A stretch of DNA of 5,986 nt from Patescibacteria group bacterium (GCA_018826405.1 JAHJZL010000030.1:1-5986); one strand, 5' to 3'. Counted from the first letter of the stretch, positions 1 to 5,433 are shown. Numbers and translations: made by a program. Notes: generated by a model from the letters alone, not told the origin.

Positions 1-2069
1 CCCATAGCGCGCACGTCAGTCTCATCAAAACGGATACTCTGTCCCTTTGAGGTAACAATTGAAATGCTGTCTCCATCTCCAGCCAAATGTGCAGACACGA
101 GCTTGTCTGCTCCCTTAAGCGCAATAGCGATAATGCCTGAGCGACGCACATCAGCAAAGTTCTTTGCTTCTACTTTCTTAACAACTCCCTCTGCCGTAAC
201 AAAGAAAACAGAAAGTGCCTCGCGCTCTGCACCCTTAGGCACTGGCAACACACTCGTTACCTTCTCGTCAGCAGCAAGCTGAATAAAGTTCATGATGCTC
301 TTGCCCTTTGTAGCTCTCCTGCCCTCTGGAAGCTCGTACATCTTCATCTGGTATGCCTTTCCATGATCTGTGAAGAAGAGGAGGTCTGAGTGTGTTGAAC
401 AGGCGAGGAAGTGCGTTACTACATCCTCCTCCTTTGTAGACATATCAATAACGCCCACGCCGCCACGCTTCTGGACTTTGTACTCGTCAGGGTTCGTACG
501 CTTTACGTAACCTCCTGCAGTAAGTACGAGCACAGACTCTTCGTCAGGAACGAGATCTTGTACTGAAATATTCTTCACGCCTCCCTTCACAATCTTTGTA
601 CGACGATCATCTCCGTACTTCTCGCTGATAGCCACGAGCTCCTCACGTACAACGGCAAGAATGGTCTTCTCTGTAGAAAGAATCTTGTTGAGTCTGGTGA
701 TGAGCTTCTGAATCTCTGCGAGCTCTTCCTCAATCTTCTTGCGCTCAAGTCCAGACAACTTCTGAAGACGCATTTCAAGAATGGCTGTTGCCTGGATGAT
801 AGTGAATCCAAACTTCTTCTGCAGGTTTGCTGAGGCAGTTGGTGTATCAGGAGACTTGCGGATAAGCGCAATAACTTCATCAATATGATCCAGTGCCTTT
901 GAAAGGCCCATGAGAATATGCTCACGCTCTTGCGCCTTACGCAGTTCGTACTCAGTACGACGCTTCACCACTTCTCTGCGGTGCGCAACGAACTCTGTGA
1001 GCATGCCCTTTAGGGAAAGAGTCTGCGGAACACCGTCCACAAGCGCGAGCATGTTGTAGTGGAAAGTAGATTCAAGCTCTGTGTGCTTGTAGAGGTTGTT
1101 AAGTACAGCCTGCGGGTGTGCAGTTCCCTTAAGCTCAACAACAACGCGCAAATCTGCAGCAGACTCGTCGCGCAAATCACGTACACCTTCAAGCTTCTTG
1201 TCTCGCACGAGGTCTGCAATGCGGGTGATTAGGTCTGCCTTGTTAACGCGGAATGGAATGGACGTGATGATAATAGACGTTCCCTTCTTCTCCTCAACAA
1301 TGTCAGCCTCTCCACGCACTACAACTCCTCCACGTCCTGTGGTGTAGGCGTGACGAATGTCAGTCTGGTTAAAGGCAATAGCGCCAAGCGGGAAGTCAGG
1401 TCCCTTAACATGCTCCAAGAGGTCATCAACAGTTGCCGTCGGGTGATCAATCAAATGCGTGGTAGCAGCCAATACCTCGCGCAAGTTGTGCGGAGGAATA
1501 TTTGTTGCCATACCAACAGCAATACCGAGTGTGCCGTTTAGAAGCAGGTTAGGAACTGCAGCAGGAAGCACGGTTGGCTCCTGTTTTGTTCCATCAAAGT
1601 TTGGCGCCCAGAGAACAGTATCTTTCTCAAGGTCTTTCAGCATCTCTTCTGCAAGACGAGACATCTTTGCTTCTGTATAACGATATGCAGCAGGCGGATC
1701 TCCATCAATAGAACCGAAGTTTCCTTGTCCCTGCACGAGCATGTATCTCGTTGCAAAGTCCTGAGCGAGCTTAACCATAGCGTCATACACGGAGGTGTCT
1801 CCATGGGGGTGATAGGAACCGAGCACCTCTCCCACTACTGTCGCTGACTTGCGGAACTTAGCAGTTGGCGTAAGCCCAGTCTGACGCATGGCGTAGAGGA
1901 TACGGCGGTGCACTGGCTTCAATCCATCCCGCACGTCAGGAAGTGCGCGTGAGGTTATAACCGTCATCGCGTAGTCAATATATGACTGACGCATCTCGCC
2001 CACTATTGATTGATCAATAATGTTAATGCGCGGCTCTGCTGCTGGTTCTGGAACTGATTTCTTTGCCAT
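1..2069 (-). CDS. gyrA: DNA gyrase subunit A, C-terminus cut by the window edge
   Basis: GyrA is the breakage-reunion subunit of the A2B2 gyrase, which with GyrB introduces negative supercoils using ATP. From ATG at 2069, 689 full codons are visible. E. coli GyrA has 875 residues, so roughly the last part of the C-terminal pinwheel is missing. The N-terminal winged-helix domain carries the HPHGD motif (residues 87-91) and the RYTE motif with the catalytic tyrosine at 131 (E. coli Tyr122). The positions equivalent to quinolone-determining Ser83 and Asp87 are Thr92 and Asp96. PNLLLNG and GIAVGMATNIPPHNL follow. A charged helical segment (about 356-420) corresponds to the coiled-coil arm, and the DNA-wrapping domain starts near residue 490. 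A GyrA-box-like motif, QKRGGVG, lies at 533-539 (bases 453-473) and favours GyrA over ParC. There is no Shine-Dalgarno; the start lies 2 nt after the upstream stop, so translation is probably coupled to the membrane-protein gene. Confidence 0.97.
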   Translation of the reverse strand, partial: MAKKSVPEPAAEPRINIIDQSIVGEMRQSYIDYAMTVITSRALPDVRDGLKPVHRRILYAMRQTGLTPTAKFRKSATVVGEVLGSYHPHGDTSVYDAMVKLAQDFATRYMLVQGQGNFGSIDGDPPAAYRYTEAKMSRLAEEMLKDLEKDTVLWAPNFDGTKQEPTVLPAAVPNLLLNGTLGIAVGMATNIPPHNLREVLAATTHLIDHPTATVDDLLEHVKGPDFPLGAIAFNQTDIRHAYTTGRGGVVVRGEADIVEEKKGTSIIITSIPFRVNKADLITRIADLVRDKKLEGVRDLRDESAADLRVVVELKGTAHPQAVLNNLYKHTELESTFHYNMLALVDGVPQTLSLKGMLTEFVAHRREVVKRRTEYELRKAQEREHILMGLSKALDHIDEVIALIRKSPDTPTASANLQKKFGFTIIQATAILEMRLQKLSGLERKKIEEELAEIQKLITRLNKILSTEKTILAVVREELVAISEKYGDDRRTKIVKGGVKNISVQDLVPDEESVLVLTAGGYVKRTNPDEYKVQKRGGVGVIDMSTKEEDVVTHFLACSTHSDLLFFTDHGKAYQMKMYELPEGRRATKGKSIMNFIQLAADEKVTSVLPVPKGAEREALSVFFVTAEGVVKKVEAKNFADVRRSGIIAIALKGADKLVSAHLAGDGDSISIVTSKGQSIRFDETDVRAM

Positions 2070-2071
2070 GA

Positions 2072-2431
2072 CTAAAAAGGAATAACTGTCTTACTCGTAT
2101 TGTTCTCTATCTTTGTATCAAAGGTTGTTGTGGTGCGCGTATCAACAACAGTTATAGCAGGTTCTCCAGAGGTTCCGTTTGAAACAGCACCAACTGCTCC
2201 CATAAGTTCAGAGAACGCAGACTTGGACTGCGCAAAAGTTTCCTTAACCTGCAGAGTCTCTTCTTTTACAGGAGAGTCGCTCAGCGCAAGCGTGCCTGAC
2301 GTTGCTAGTGCCGTAACCCACCCAAGTGCTACGAGCGCAGTTATTCCAACTGAAGAGAAGAGCGCAATTGAGTGGCGCACATGGTGCGGCTTGGCGCGAA
2401 GGGTGTCTAGGTGTTCTTGGAGACGTGCCAT
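2072..2431 (-). CDS. Small single-pass membrane protein of unknown function
   Basis: A 119-residue protein whose family I do not recognise. It has a short basic N-terminal part (residues 1-21, with RAKPHHVRH), one hydrophobic helix at about 22-45 rich in Ala, Leu, Val and Gly, and a hydrophilic Thr/Ser/Glu-rich tail. By the positive-inside rule this predicts a cytoplasmic N-terminus and an exported C-terminal tail of about 70 residues. There is no lipobox and no convincing signal-peptidase site. ATG at 2431 is chosen because it begins 2 nt after the stop of the MBL gene, and the stop TAG at 2072-2074 is 2 nt before the gyrA ATG. This packing and the clear topology argue that the gene is real. 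The opposite-strand ORFs here are shadows. The function is unknown; its place between the other two genes suggests co-expression only. Confidence 0.85.
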   Translation of the reverse strand: MARLQEHLDTLRAKPHHVRHSIALFSSVGITALVALGWVTALATSGTLALSDSPVKEETLQVKETFAQSKSAFSELMGAVGAVSNGTSGEPAITVVDTRTTTTFDTKIENNTSKTVIPF

Positions 2432-2433
2432 AC

Positions 2434-3078
2434 CTATGCAGTTATAACTATAATAGCACCGTCTTTCGCAGCTGCGTCCTTCTTTTTAAGCGTAAGCTTC
2501 TCCACTTTCTCTGCATCTTTGCTTCCCTCTTCGTCGAGGAATGTCTCAAGTGCCTTTGGCTCTCCCATACCACTCCAATGCATCGGTACGATTATGCGAG
2601 GCTGCAACGAGACTGCGAGTTTTGCTGCTTCTGCTGCAGAGAGTACGCCGTCTCCTCCAACTGGAACAAACAACACATCTATTTCATCAATAGCTTCACG
2701 TGCCTCGTGTGAGAGGACGGTGTCTGAGAGCGCTCCCAAGTGTACGAGCGTCATACCCTCAAGACCAACTGCATATACCGTGTTAACGGCATCTAGTGTT
2801 CCTTTAGCAAGTCCGTACTGACTCTTAGTTAAAAAGCCCTGAATCGTTACACCAGACTGCTCGTATTCTCCGGGACCTGTTACATCAAAAGGAACTTTGT
2901 CTCCGAAGGTAACTTCAGCAATTCCATTCATATCTGGATGGTTACGACTTGAAAGCGCGATGTCTGCACCAAAGCGAACTGCAGGAAGACTTCCTCCCTT
3001 TGCAATTGGATCAAAGACAATGGTGAGGTCTCCAAGCGTTACTTTGAAGCACTGACCGCCGTGATGAGTGATGACCAT
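2434..3078 (-). CDS. MBL-fold protein, UPF0173/Lactamase_B_3-like, with degenerate metal site
   Basis: A 214-residue protein resembling the metallo-beta-lactamase-fold hydrolases of the UPF0173 type. Family-like landmarks are the N-terminal strand ITHHGGQCFKV followed by IVFDP, GPGEYE at 68-73, LVHLGAL (His113), a VPVGGDGVLSAAEAAKL segment (137-154) and IVPMHW (His167). The usual HxHxDH motif is reduced to RNHPDM (45-50), so only the middle His48 and Asp50 remain, and the Asp expected after His113 is Ala. Zn chemistry is therefore doubtful and no substrate is assigned. The ATG at 3078 is preferred over the one at 3105 because MVITHHGG is the usual beginning of this fold and the upstream codons overlap a TATAAT box. 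It is first in an apparent operon with the membrane protein and gyrA. A Lys/Ala-rich stretch near the C-terminus (198-205) is probably a surface segment. Confidence 0.9.
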   Translation of the reverse strand: MVITHHGGQCFKVTLGDLTIVFDPIAKGGSLPAVRFGADIALSSRNHPDMNGIAEVTFGDKVPFDVTGPGEYEQSGVTIQGFLTKSQYGLAKGTLDAVNTVYAVGLEGMTLVHLGALSDTVLSHEAREAIDEIDVLFVPVGGDGVLSAAEAAKLAVSLQPRIIVPMHWSGMGEPKALETFLDEEGSKDAEKVEKLTLKKKDAAAKDGAIIVITA

Positions 3079-3087
3079 GTTCTCTTC

Positions 3088-3116
3088 ATTATACAGGATA
3101 CGCATGACTGTGCACA
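3088..3116 (-). promoter_or_regulatory. Probable promoter of the MBL-membrane protein-gyrA operon
   Basis: On the minus strand a perfect TATAAT -10 box lies at 3093-3088, with a TG directly before it. At 17 nt spacing the -35 is weak (TGTGCA, 3116-3111). Transcription would begin near 3081, leaving only about 3 nt before the ATG at 3078, so the first gene may be leaderless or nearly so. A 10-bp perfect palindrome, CTGTGCACAG (3108-3117), covers the -35 region and could be an operator. Confidence 0.5.
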
Positions 3117-3128
3117 GCTATCATCAAG

Positions 3129-3300
3129 ATCTGAGGGAGTACCGATGCTACGCTAGAAATGACATCAGACGGGTTTTGATGTCTGGGAATACGTCTCTCT
3201 TCGGCGACTGCCGGTTTACTCCGGGTTACGGTGCTTCTCGCCAAAGATACAGATGTGTTTCCTTCCAACCTGCCCCTTTAATAGGAGCAGGTTTTCTCTC
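3129..3300 (+). ncRNA. Candidate structured small RNA ending in an intrinsic terminator
   Basis: No convincing protein is encoded here; the plus-strand 79-codon ORF is Cys/Arg-rich and featureless. The plus strand instead folds well by eye. ATCTG (3129-3133) pairs with CAGAT (3250-3254). GGAGTACCG (3136-3144) pairs with CGGTTTACTCC (3212-3222) across a TT bulge. Within that, GACATCA (3161-3167) pairs with TGATGTC (3177-3183). GGTG (3230-3233) pairs with CGCC (3239-3242). This gives a junction of helices followed by a terminator at 3267-3303. I see no match to tmRNA, RNase P RNA, SRP RNA or a riboswitch I know. The promoter is unclear: a TATCAT at 3119-3124 has no good -35. The exact ends are guesses. 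It could instead be a leader or the remains of a gene. Confidence 0.35.
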
Positions 3301-3303
3301 TAT
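3267..3303 (+). terminator. Intrinsic terminator after the candidate small RNA
   Basis: AACCTGC (3267-3273) pairs with GCAGGTT (3287-3293). After one C/A mismatch, CCT (3275-3277) pairs with AGG (3283-3285), closing a 5-nt TTAAT loop. The 3' side runs directly into TTTTCTCTCT. The opposite side of the hairpin is purine-rich on the minus strand, so it works only in the plus direction. No plus-strand protein gene lies upstream, which implies a non-coding transcript. Confidence 0.65.
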
Positions 3304-3308
3304 ATAAG

Positions 3309-3317
3309 TTATCCACA
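3309..3317 (+). promoter_or_regulatory. Consensus DnaA box
   Basis: TTATCCACA matches the high-affinity DnaA box exactly. It sits 6 nt upstream of the -35 of the next promoter. I found no second perfect copy in the surrounding gene-poor region; TTATACAGG at 3089-3097 is only a 7 of 9 match. A single box suits DnaA-linked regulation better than an origin, though gyrA is often near oriC in bacteria and an AT-rich tract follows at about 3655-3697. A chance match remains possible. Confidence 0.4.
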
Positions 3318-3323
3318 GTGCCC

Positions 3324-3352
3324 TTGACGCTCCATGAAGAGTGAGGTATATT
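3324..3352 (+). promoter_or_regulatory. Strong sigma70-type promoter for the GC-rich small gene
   Basis: TTGACG (3324-3329) and TATATT (3347-3352) are separated by exactly 17 nt, five of six matches in each box. The expected start of transcription is near 3358-3360, giving a leader of about 67 nt before the ATG at 3426. This is the best promoter in the window. Confidence 0.75.
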
Positions 3353-3360
3353 TCCCAGGT

Positions 3361-3401
3361 TCCGCTCACCTGAAGTGCTAAGCACCAAGGCCGAGAGCGG
3401 A
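3361..3401 (+). promoter_or_regulatory. Nested hairpin in the 5' leader of the small gene
   Basis: Three helices nest: TCCGCTC (3361-3367) with GAGCGGA (3395-3401), CCT (3369-3371) with AGG (3388-3390), and GTGC (3375-3378) with GCAC (3382-3385) around a TAA loop. It begins within a few bases of the predicted transcription start and ends before the Shine-Dalgarno, which stays free. It could stabilise the mRNA 5' end or be part of a functional RNA. Confidence 0.5.
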
Positions 3402-3425
3402 CACTTTCACAGAAGGACTACGACG

Positions 3426-3578
3426 ATGAATCGCATCGATTCCCGTTTGAATCAGAGCCCGACCGGCGCCATCTCGCTGACCGCCATGAACGCCGATCAT
3501 CCGTCGCCGACCGACCTGGGCCGCAACCGCCACTGTCACGACCTCGGCCACGTCGCCGGCGCCGTCGACGGCAGCTGA
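3426..3578 (+). CDS. GC-rich small protein (50 aa) of unknown function
   Basis: I do not recognise this protein. It is hydrophilic, starts MNRIDSRLNQ, contains the His/Cys cluster NRHCHDLGH (residues 34-42) and ends AGAVDGS. It has no signal peptide or membrane segment. Support for coding comes from the signals and the composition. An AGAAGGA Shine-Dalgarno (3411-3417) lies 8 nt before the ATG, downstream of a near-consensus promoter. By my count 43 of 50 codons end in G or C, while first and second positions are about 66% and 52% GC. That profile is typical of a real gene from a GC-rich genome and is unlike rpsA or gyrA next to it. Transfer from a GC-rich source is inferred. Coding-like composition continues past the TGA for about 11 codons, so the gene could be decayed or the stop recoded. 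A structured RNA with an incidental ORF is the alternative. Confidence 0.5.
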   Translation: MNRIDSRLNQSPTGAISLTAMNADHPSPTDLGRNRHCHDLGHVAGAVDGS

Positions 3579-3617
3579 ATCGCCAAGGACGCGATCGCCA
3601 CGGGCGATCTCGGAAAA

Positions 3618-3641
3618 GGGGGACGGACTTGTCCGTCCCCC
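3618..3641. terminator. 11-bp GC-rich hairpin ending the small-gene unit
   Basis: GGGGGACGGAC (3618-3628) and GTCCGTCCCCC (3631-3641) are perfect inverted repeats around TT; in RNA the loop would be CTTG. On the plus strand it is followed by AGTTCCCCTTCTGTTT, a poor U-tract. On the minus strand it is followed directly by TTTT (complement of AAAA at 3614-3617), so it may act in both directions. Such short near-perfect GC palindromes also occur as dispersed REP-type elements, so its role as a terminator is inferred. Confidence 0.5.
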
Positions 3642-3659
3642 AGTTCCCCTTCTGTTTAA

Positions 3660-3710
3660 GGAATGTACTTTATTTAAATTCTTCACTGAATTTACACGCC
3701 TTGCACCCAT
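3660..3710. other. AT-rich spacer without a recognised gene
   Basis: This tract is markedly AT-rich, with TTTATTTAAATT at 3669-3680, against the GC-rich unit before it. No ORF, repeat or clear promoter is seen. The composition shift marks the right edge of the GC-rich unit. It could ease strand opening, but only one DnaA box is nearby. Confidence 0.4.
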
Positions 3711-3739
3711 TTGGTTGCGAGGTTTTGTTGTTTTATACC
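3711..3739 (+). promoter_or_regulatory. Possible rpsA promoter
   Basis: TTGGTT (3711-3716) and TATACC (3734-3739) have 17-nt spacing, with the -35 weak and the -10 fair. Transcription would begin near 3746, leaving a leader of about 110 nt that contains the whole predicted fold at 3761-3836. Read-through from the promoter at 3324 is an alternative if the hairpin at 3618 terminates poorly. Confidence 0.4.
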
Positions 3740-3760
3740 GTTCTCTGTGCTACAAATCTC

Positions 3761-3836
3761 CTATCGCGAGGCTCGTTATAAGCCGCGAATGGGCTATCCC
3801 TGGCATACCGAAAGGCAGCTAGTACCCATCGCATAG
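3761..3836 (+). promoter_or_regulatory. Predicted three-way-junction RNA in the rpsA leader
   Basis: The closing helix pairs CTAT (3761-3764) and GCG (3766-3768) with CGC (3830-3832) and ATAG (3833-3836), with one bulged C. Hairpin 2 is GGCT (3770-3773) with AGCC (3781-3784) and a 7-nt loop. Hairpin 3 is ATGGGCTA (3789-3796) with TAG (3820-3822) and CCCAT (3825-3829), bulging TA. It is capped by CTG/CAG and by CC-GAAA-GG (3808-3815), a GNRA tetraloop. The fold ends 20 nt before the start codon. Ribosomal protein leaders are common sites of autoregulation, and E. coli S1 controls its own mRNA, so binding by S1 is a plausible inference. A ligand-binding riboswitch is not excluded. Confidence 0.45.
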
Positions 3837-3856
3837 AGCGCCCGCCAATACTAAAT

Positions 3857-5002
3857 ATGTCAGAAGAGACTCTGGCACCAGTTGCAGAAGAACGTTCTGC
3901 TCCGCTGGTTGTCACAACCGTTACTGTTGAACCCGGCCATCCGATGGAGGGGATGATTGATTCAATTGCTGTTCCTCCTCGTGAGGGAGACCTTATTGAA
4001 GGAACAATCATCGAACTCGTTCGTGGTCGCCTGTACGTAGACCTTCCCCCATTCGGTACAGGAATTATTTATGGACGCGAGTACCTTAATGCTGCAGACG
4101 TGCTCCGCAAGGCAAACCCTGGCGACACTATCTCAGCGAAGGTTGTTGATGCTGCTGGTCTTGATGGCTACATTGAGCTCTCTCTTAAGGAAGCTCGCCA
4201 GGCAGCTATCTGGAGCGAGGCTGAGCAGGCTATTGCAGGACAGACTATCTTTACACTCCCTGTTGAGGAAGCTAACAAGGGTGGTCTTATCCTTTCATGG
4301 CAGGGCATCCAAGGATTCCTTCCAGCAAGCCAGCTTACTAAGGAACACTACCCACGCGTTCCTGAGGGAGACAAGGACAAGATCTTCTCTGAGCTTCAGC
4401 GCCTAACAGGCACGATGCTTACGGTGCGCATCATCACTGCAGACGCAAAGGAAGGAAAGCTTATCTTCTCTGAGCGCGGTGGTGAGGAAGAGACTGAAAA
4501 GGCATCTCTTATTGATAAGTATCAGGTTGGAGATGTTATTGACGGAGAAGTAACTGGAGCTGTTGATTTCGGTGTCTTCGTTAAACTTGAGCAGGGTCTT
4601 GAAGGACTCGTGCACATTTCTGAGCTTGATTGGGGTCTTGTTGAAGATCCTCGTACTCTCTTTAAGGTTGGAGACGCAGTTAAGGTTAAGGTTATCGAAG
4701 TTAAGGACGGCAAGGTTTCCCTTTCTGTTAAGGCACTTAAGGAGAATCCTTGGAAGACAGCTCAGGACCGCTACAAGAAGGGCATGGAGGTTTCTGGAGT
4801 TATCATCAAGTACAACAAGCACGGTGCACTCGCTTCAATTGAAGAGGGCGTTGCCGGACTCGTACACATCAGCGAGTTTGAGTCCCCTGCAGGACTTCGG
4901 GATGCACTTGAACTTGGAAAGACCTACCCATTCAGCATTACCCTCTTTGAGCCTAAGGATCAGCGCATGACGCTCTCCTACGCAGGAGCAAAGAAGAAAT
5001 AA
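3857..5002 (+). CDS. rpsA: 30S ribosomal protein S1, four S1 domains
   Basis: S1 is an OB-fold RNA-binding protein that helps mRNA engage the 30S subunit. This 381-residue version has four S1 repeats at about 42-112, 125-206, 224-294 and 308-377; E. coli S1 has six. Repeat 3 is the most canonical (GDVIDGEVTGAVDFGVFVKL, then GLEGLVHISELDW). Repeat 4 keeps GLVHISEFE. Repeat 2 is diverged but keeps the GIQGFLPASQL signature typical of S1 domain 2. The first 40 residues are an acidic, low-complexity tail, and the C-terminus is AKKK. ATG at 3857 gives a sensible MSEETL start. No Shine-Dalgarno precedes it (CCAATACTAAAT before ATG), as in E. coli rpsA, and a structured leader ends 20 nt upstream. 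The gene ends just before a strong terminator and appears monocistronic. Confidence 0.95.
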   Translation: MSEETLAPVAEERSAPLVVTTVTVEPGHPMEGMIDSIAVPPREGDLIEGTIIELVRGRLYVDLPPFGTGIIYGREYLNAADVLRKANPGDTISAKVVDAAGLDGYIELSLKEARQAAIWSEAEQAIAGQTIFTLPVEEANKGGLILSWQGIQGFLPASQLTKEHYPRVPEGDKDKIFSELQRLTGTMLTVRIITADAKEGKLIFSERGGEEETEKASLIDKYQVGDVIDGEVTGAVDFGVFVKLEQGLEGLVHISELDWGLVEDPRTLFKVGDAVKVKVIEVKDGKVSLSVKALKENPWKTAQDRYKKGMEVSGVIIKYNKHGALASIEEGVAGLVHISEFESPAGLRDALELGKTYPFSITLFEPKDQRMTLSYAGAKKK

Positions 5003-5046
5003 GGCAAAGAAAAAGGCCGCTCCCATAAAGGGGGCGGCCTTTTGCC
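5003..5046. terminator. Bidirectional terminator between rpsA and the convergent gene
   Basis: GGCCGCTCCC (5015-5024) pairs with GGGGGCGGCC (5030-5039), 10 bp with one G-T wobble and an ATAAA loop. It is flanked by A5 (5010-5014) and T4 (5040-5043), with outer GGCAAA/TTTGCC arms. It therefore serves rpsA on the plus strand and the minus-strand gene whose TAA is at 5047-5049. Confidence 0.92.
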
Positions 5047-5427
5047 TTAGCTGATCTCGGTGAGCTCCTGAACGGAACCTGGGATAAGCTCTCCGCTTGA
5101 AGTGGTGCGGAACTGTTGCGGCACGTCAGGCGAAAGCAACTCAAATTTGGAAAGCATTTCCCGTACTGCTTTTTTCAGGATGGGATTCTTCCACCACTTC
5201 GTTAGCAGTTTCTTTCTGCGCCGGCTCTTTGGCCAGAGCGCATCTGGAACGGGAACGGGCACAACCTCAATTACATAGATCGTATCCCGCAGCGACGCAC
5301 CTTCGGCAGGAGGTACTGCGCTGTAGCGAACGAGCAGTCCAGGCTCCTGGATATAATCCAGGAGACCAAAACCAAGTCGCATGAGCTCCGCAACAACGGG
5401 AGCCTGCGGGTAGATATTGTCTTCCAT
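5047..5427 (-). CDS. Hypothetical protein, 126 aa, with a basic patch
   Basis: I do not recognise this family. The N-terminal 60 residues look like a compact alpha/beta fold: a helix around PVVAELMRLGFGLLDYI (10-26), then a strand-like DTIYVIEVVPVPVP (48-61). A strongly basic, aromatic helix follows, KSRRRKKLLTKWWKN (67-81), then KKAVREMLSKFELL (85-98) and a polar tail. The basic patch could bind nucleic acid or an acidic partner. There is no signal peptide or membrane helix. ATG at 5427 is chosen because it has a GAGGGG Shine-Dalgarno (5439-5434) at 6-nt spacing; the longer frame up to 5622 runs through a terminator and overlaps the upstream gene. It lies 67 nt downstream of that gene's stop, beyond a terminator, so it may have its own promoter (a weak TACCAT at 5461-5456 is the only candidate) or depend on read-through. 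Confidence 0.82.
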   Translation of the reverse strand: MEDNIYPQAPVVAELMRLGFGLLDYIQEPGLLVRYSAVPPAEGASLRDTIYVIEVVPVPVPDALWPKSRRRKKLLTKWWKNPILKKAVREMLSKFELLSPDVPQQFRTTSSGELIPGSVQELTEIS

Positions 5428-5433
5428 CAAAGA

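Noticed and set aside
3079..3105. Longer MBL start at 3105
   Set aside because: These nine codons contain the TATAAT box, and the family normally begins at the MVITHHGG start.
3068..3307. Plus-strand 79-codon ORF between the MBL gene and the DnaA box
   Set aside because: Cys/Arg-rich, featureless translation that starts inside the MBL gene and runs through a terminator hairpin.
3576..3578. TGA read as glycine (code 25) as in Gracilibacteria/Absconditabacteria
   Set aside because: The long genes here show no in-frame TGA where glycine would be expected, and use ordinary glycine codons throughout.
3591..3598. GCGATCGC, the HIP1 octamer abundant in cyanobacteria
   Set aside because: A single copy in a GC-rich stretch is expected by chance and does not indicate a cyanobacterial source.
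3378..3710. Minus-strand 110-codon ORF opposite the small GC-rich gene
   Set aside because: Its codons share triplet boundaries with the plus-strand ORF, so its openness follows from the GC bias; its GC excess falls in the first codon position, and it has no promoter or Shine-Dalgarno.
3106..3856. Replication origin
   Set aside because: Only one perfect DnaA box and no dnaA gene in view; not enough to call an origin.
4403..4822. Minus-strand 139-codon ORF inside rpsA
   Set aside because: Shadow of rpsA, whose S1 domains are unmistakable.
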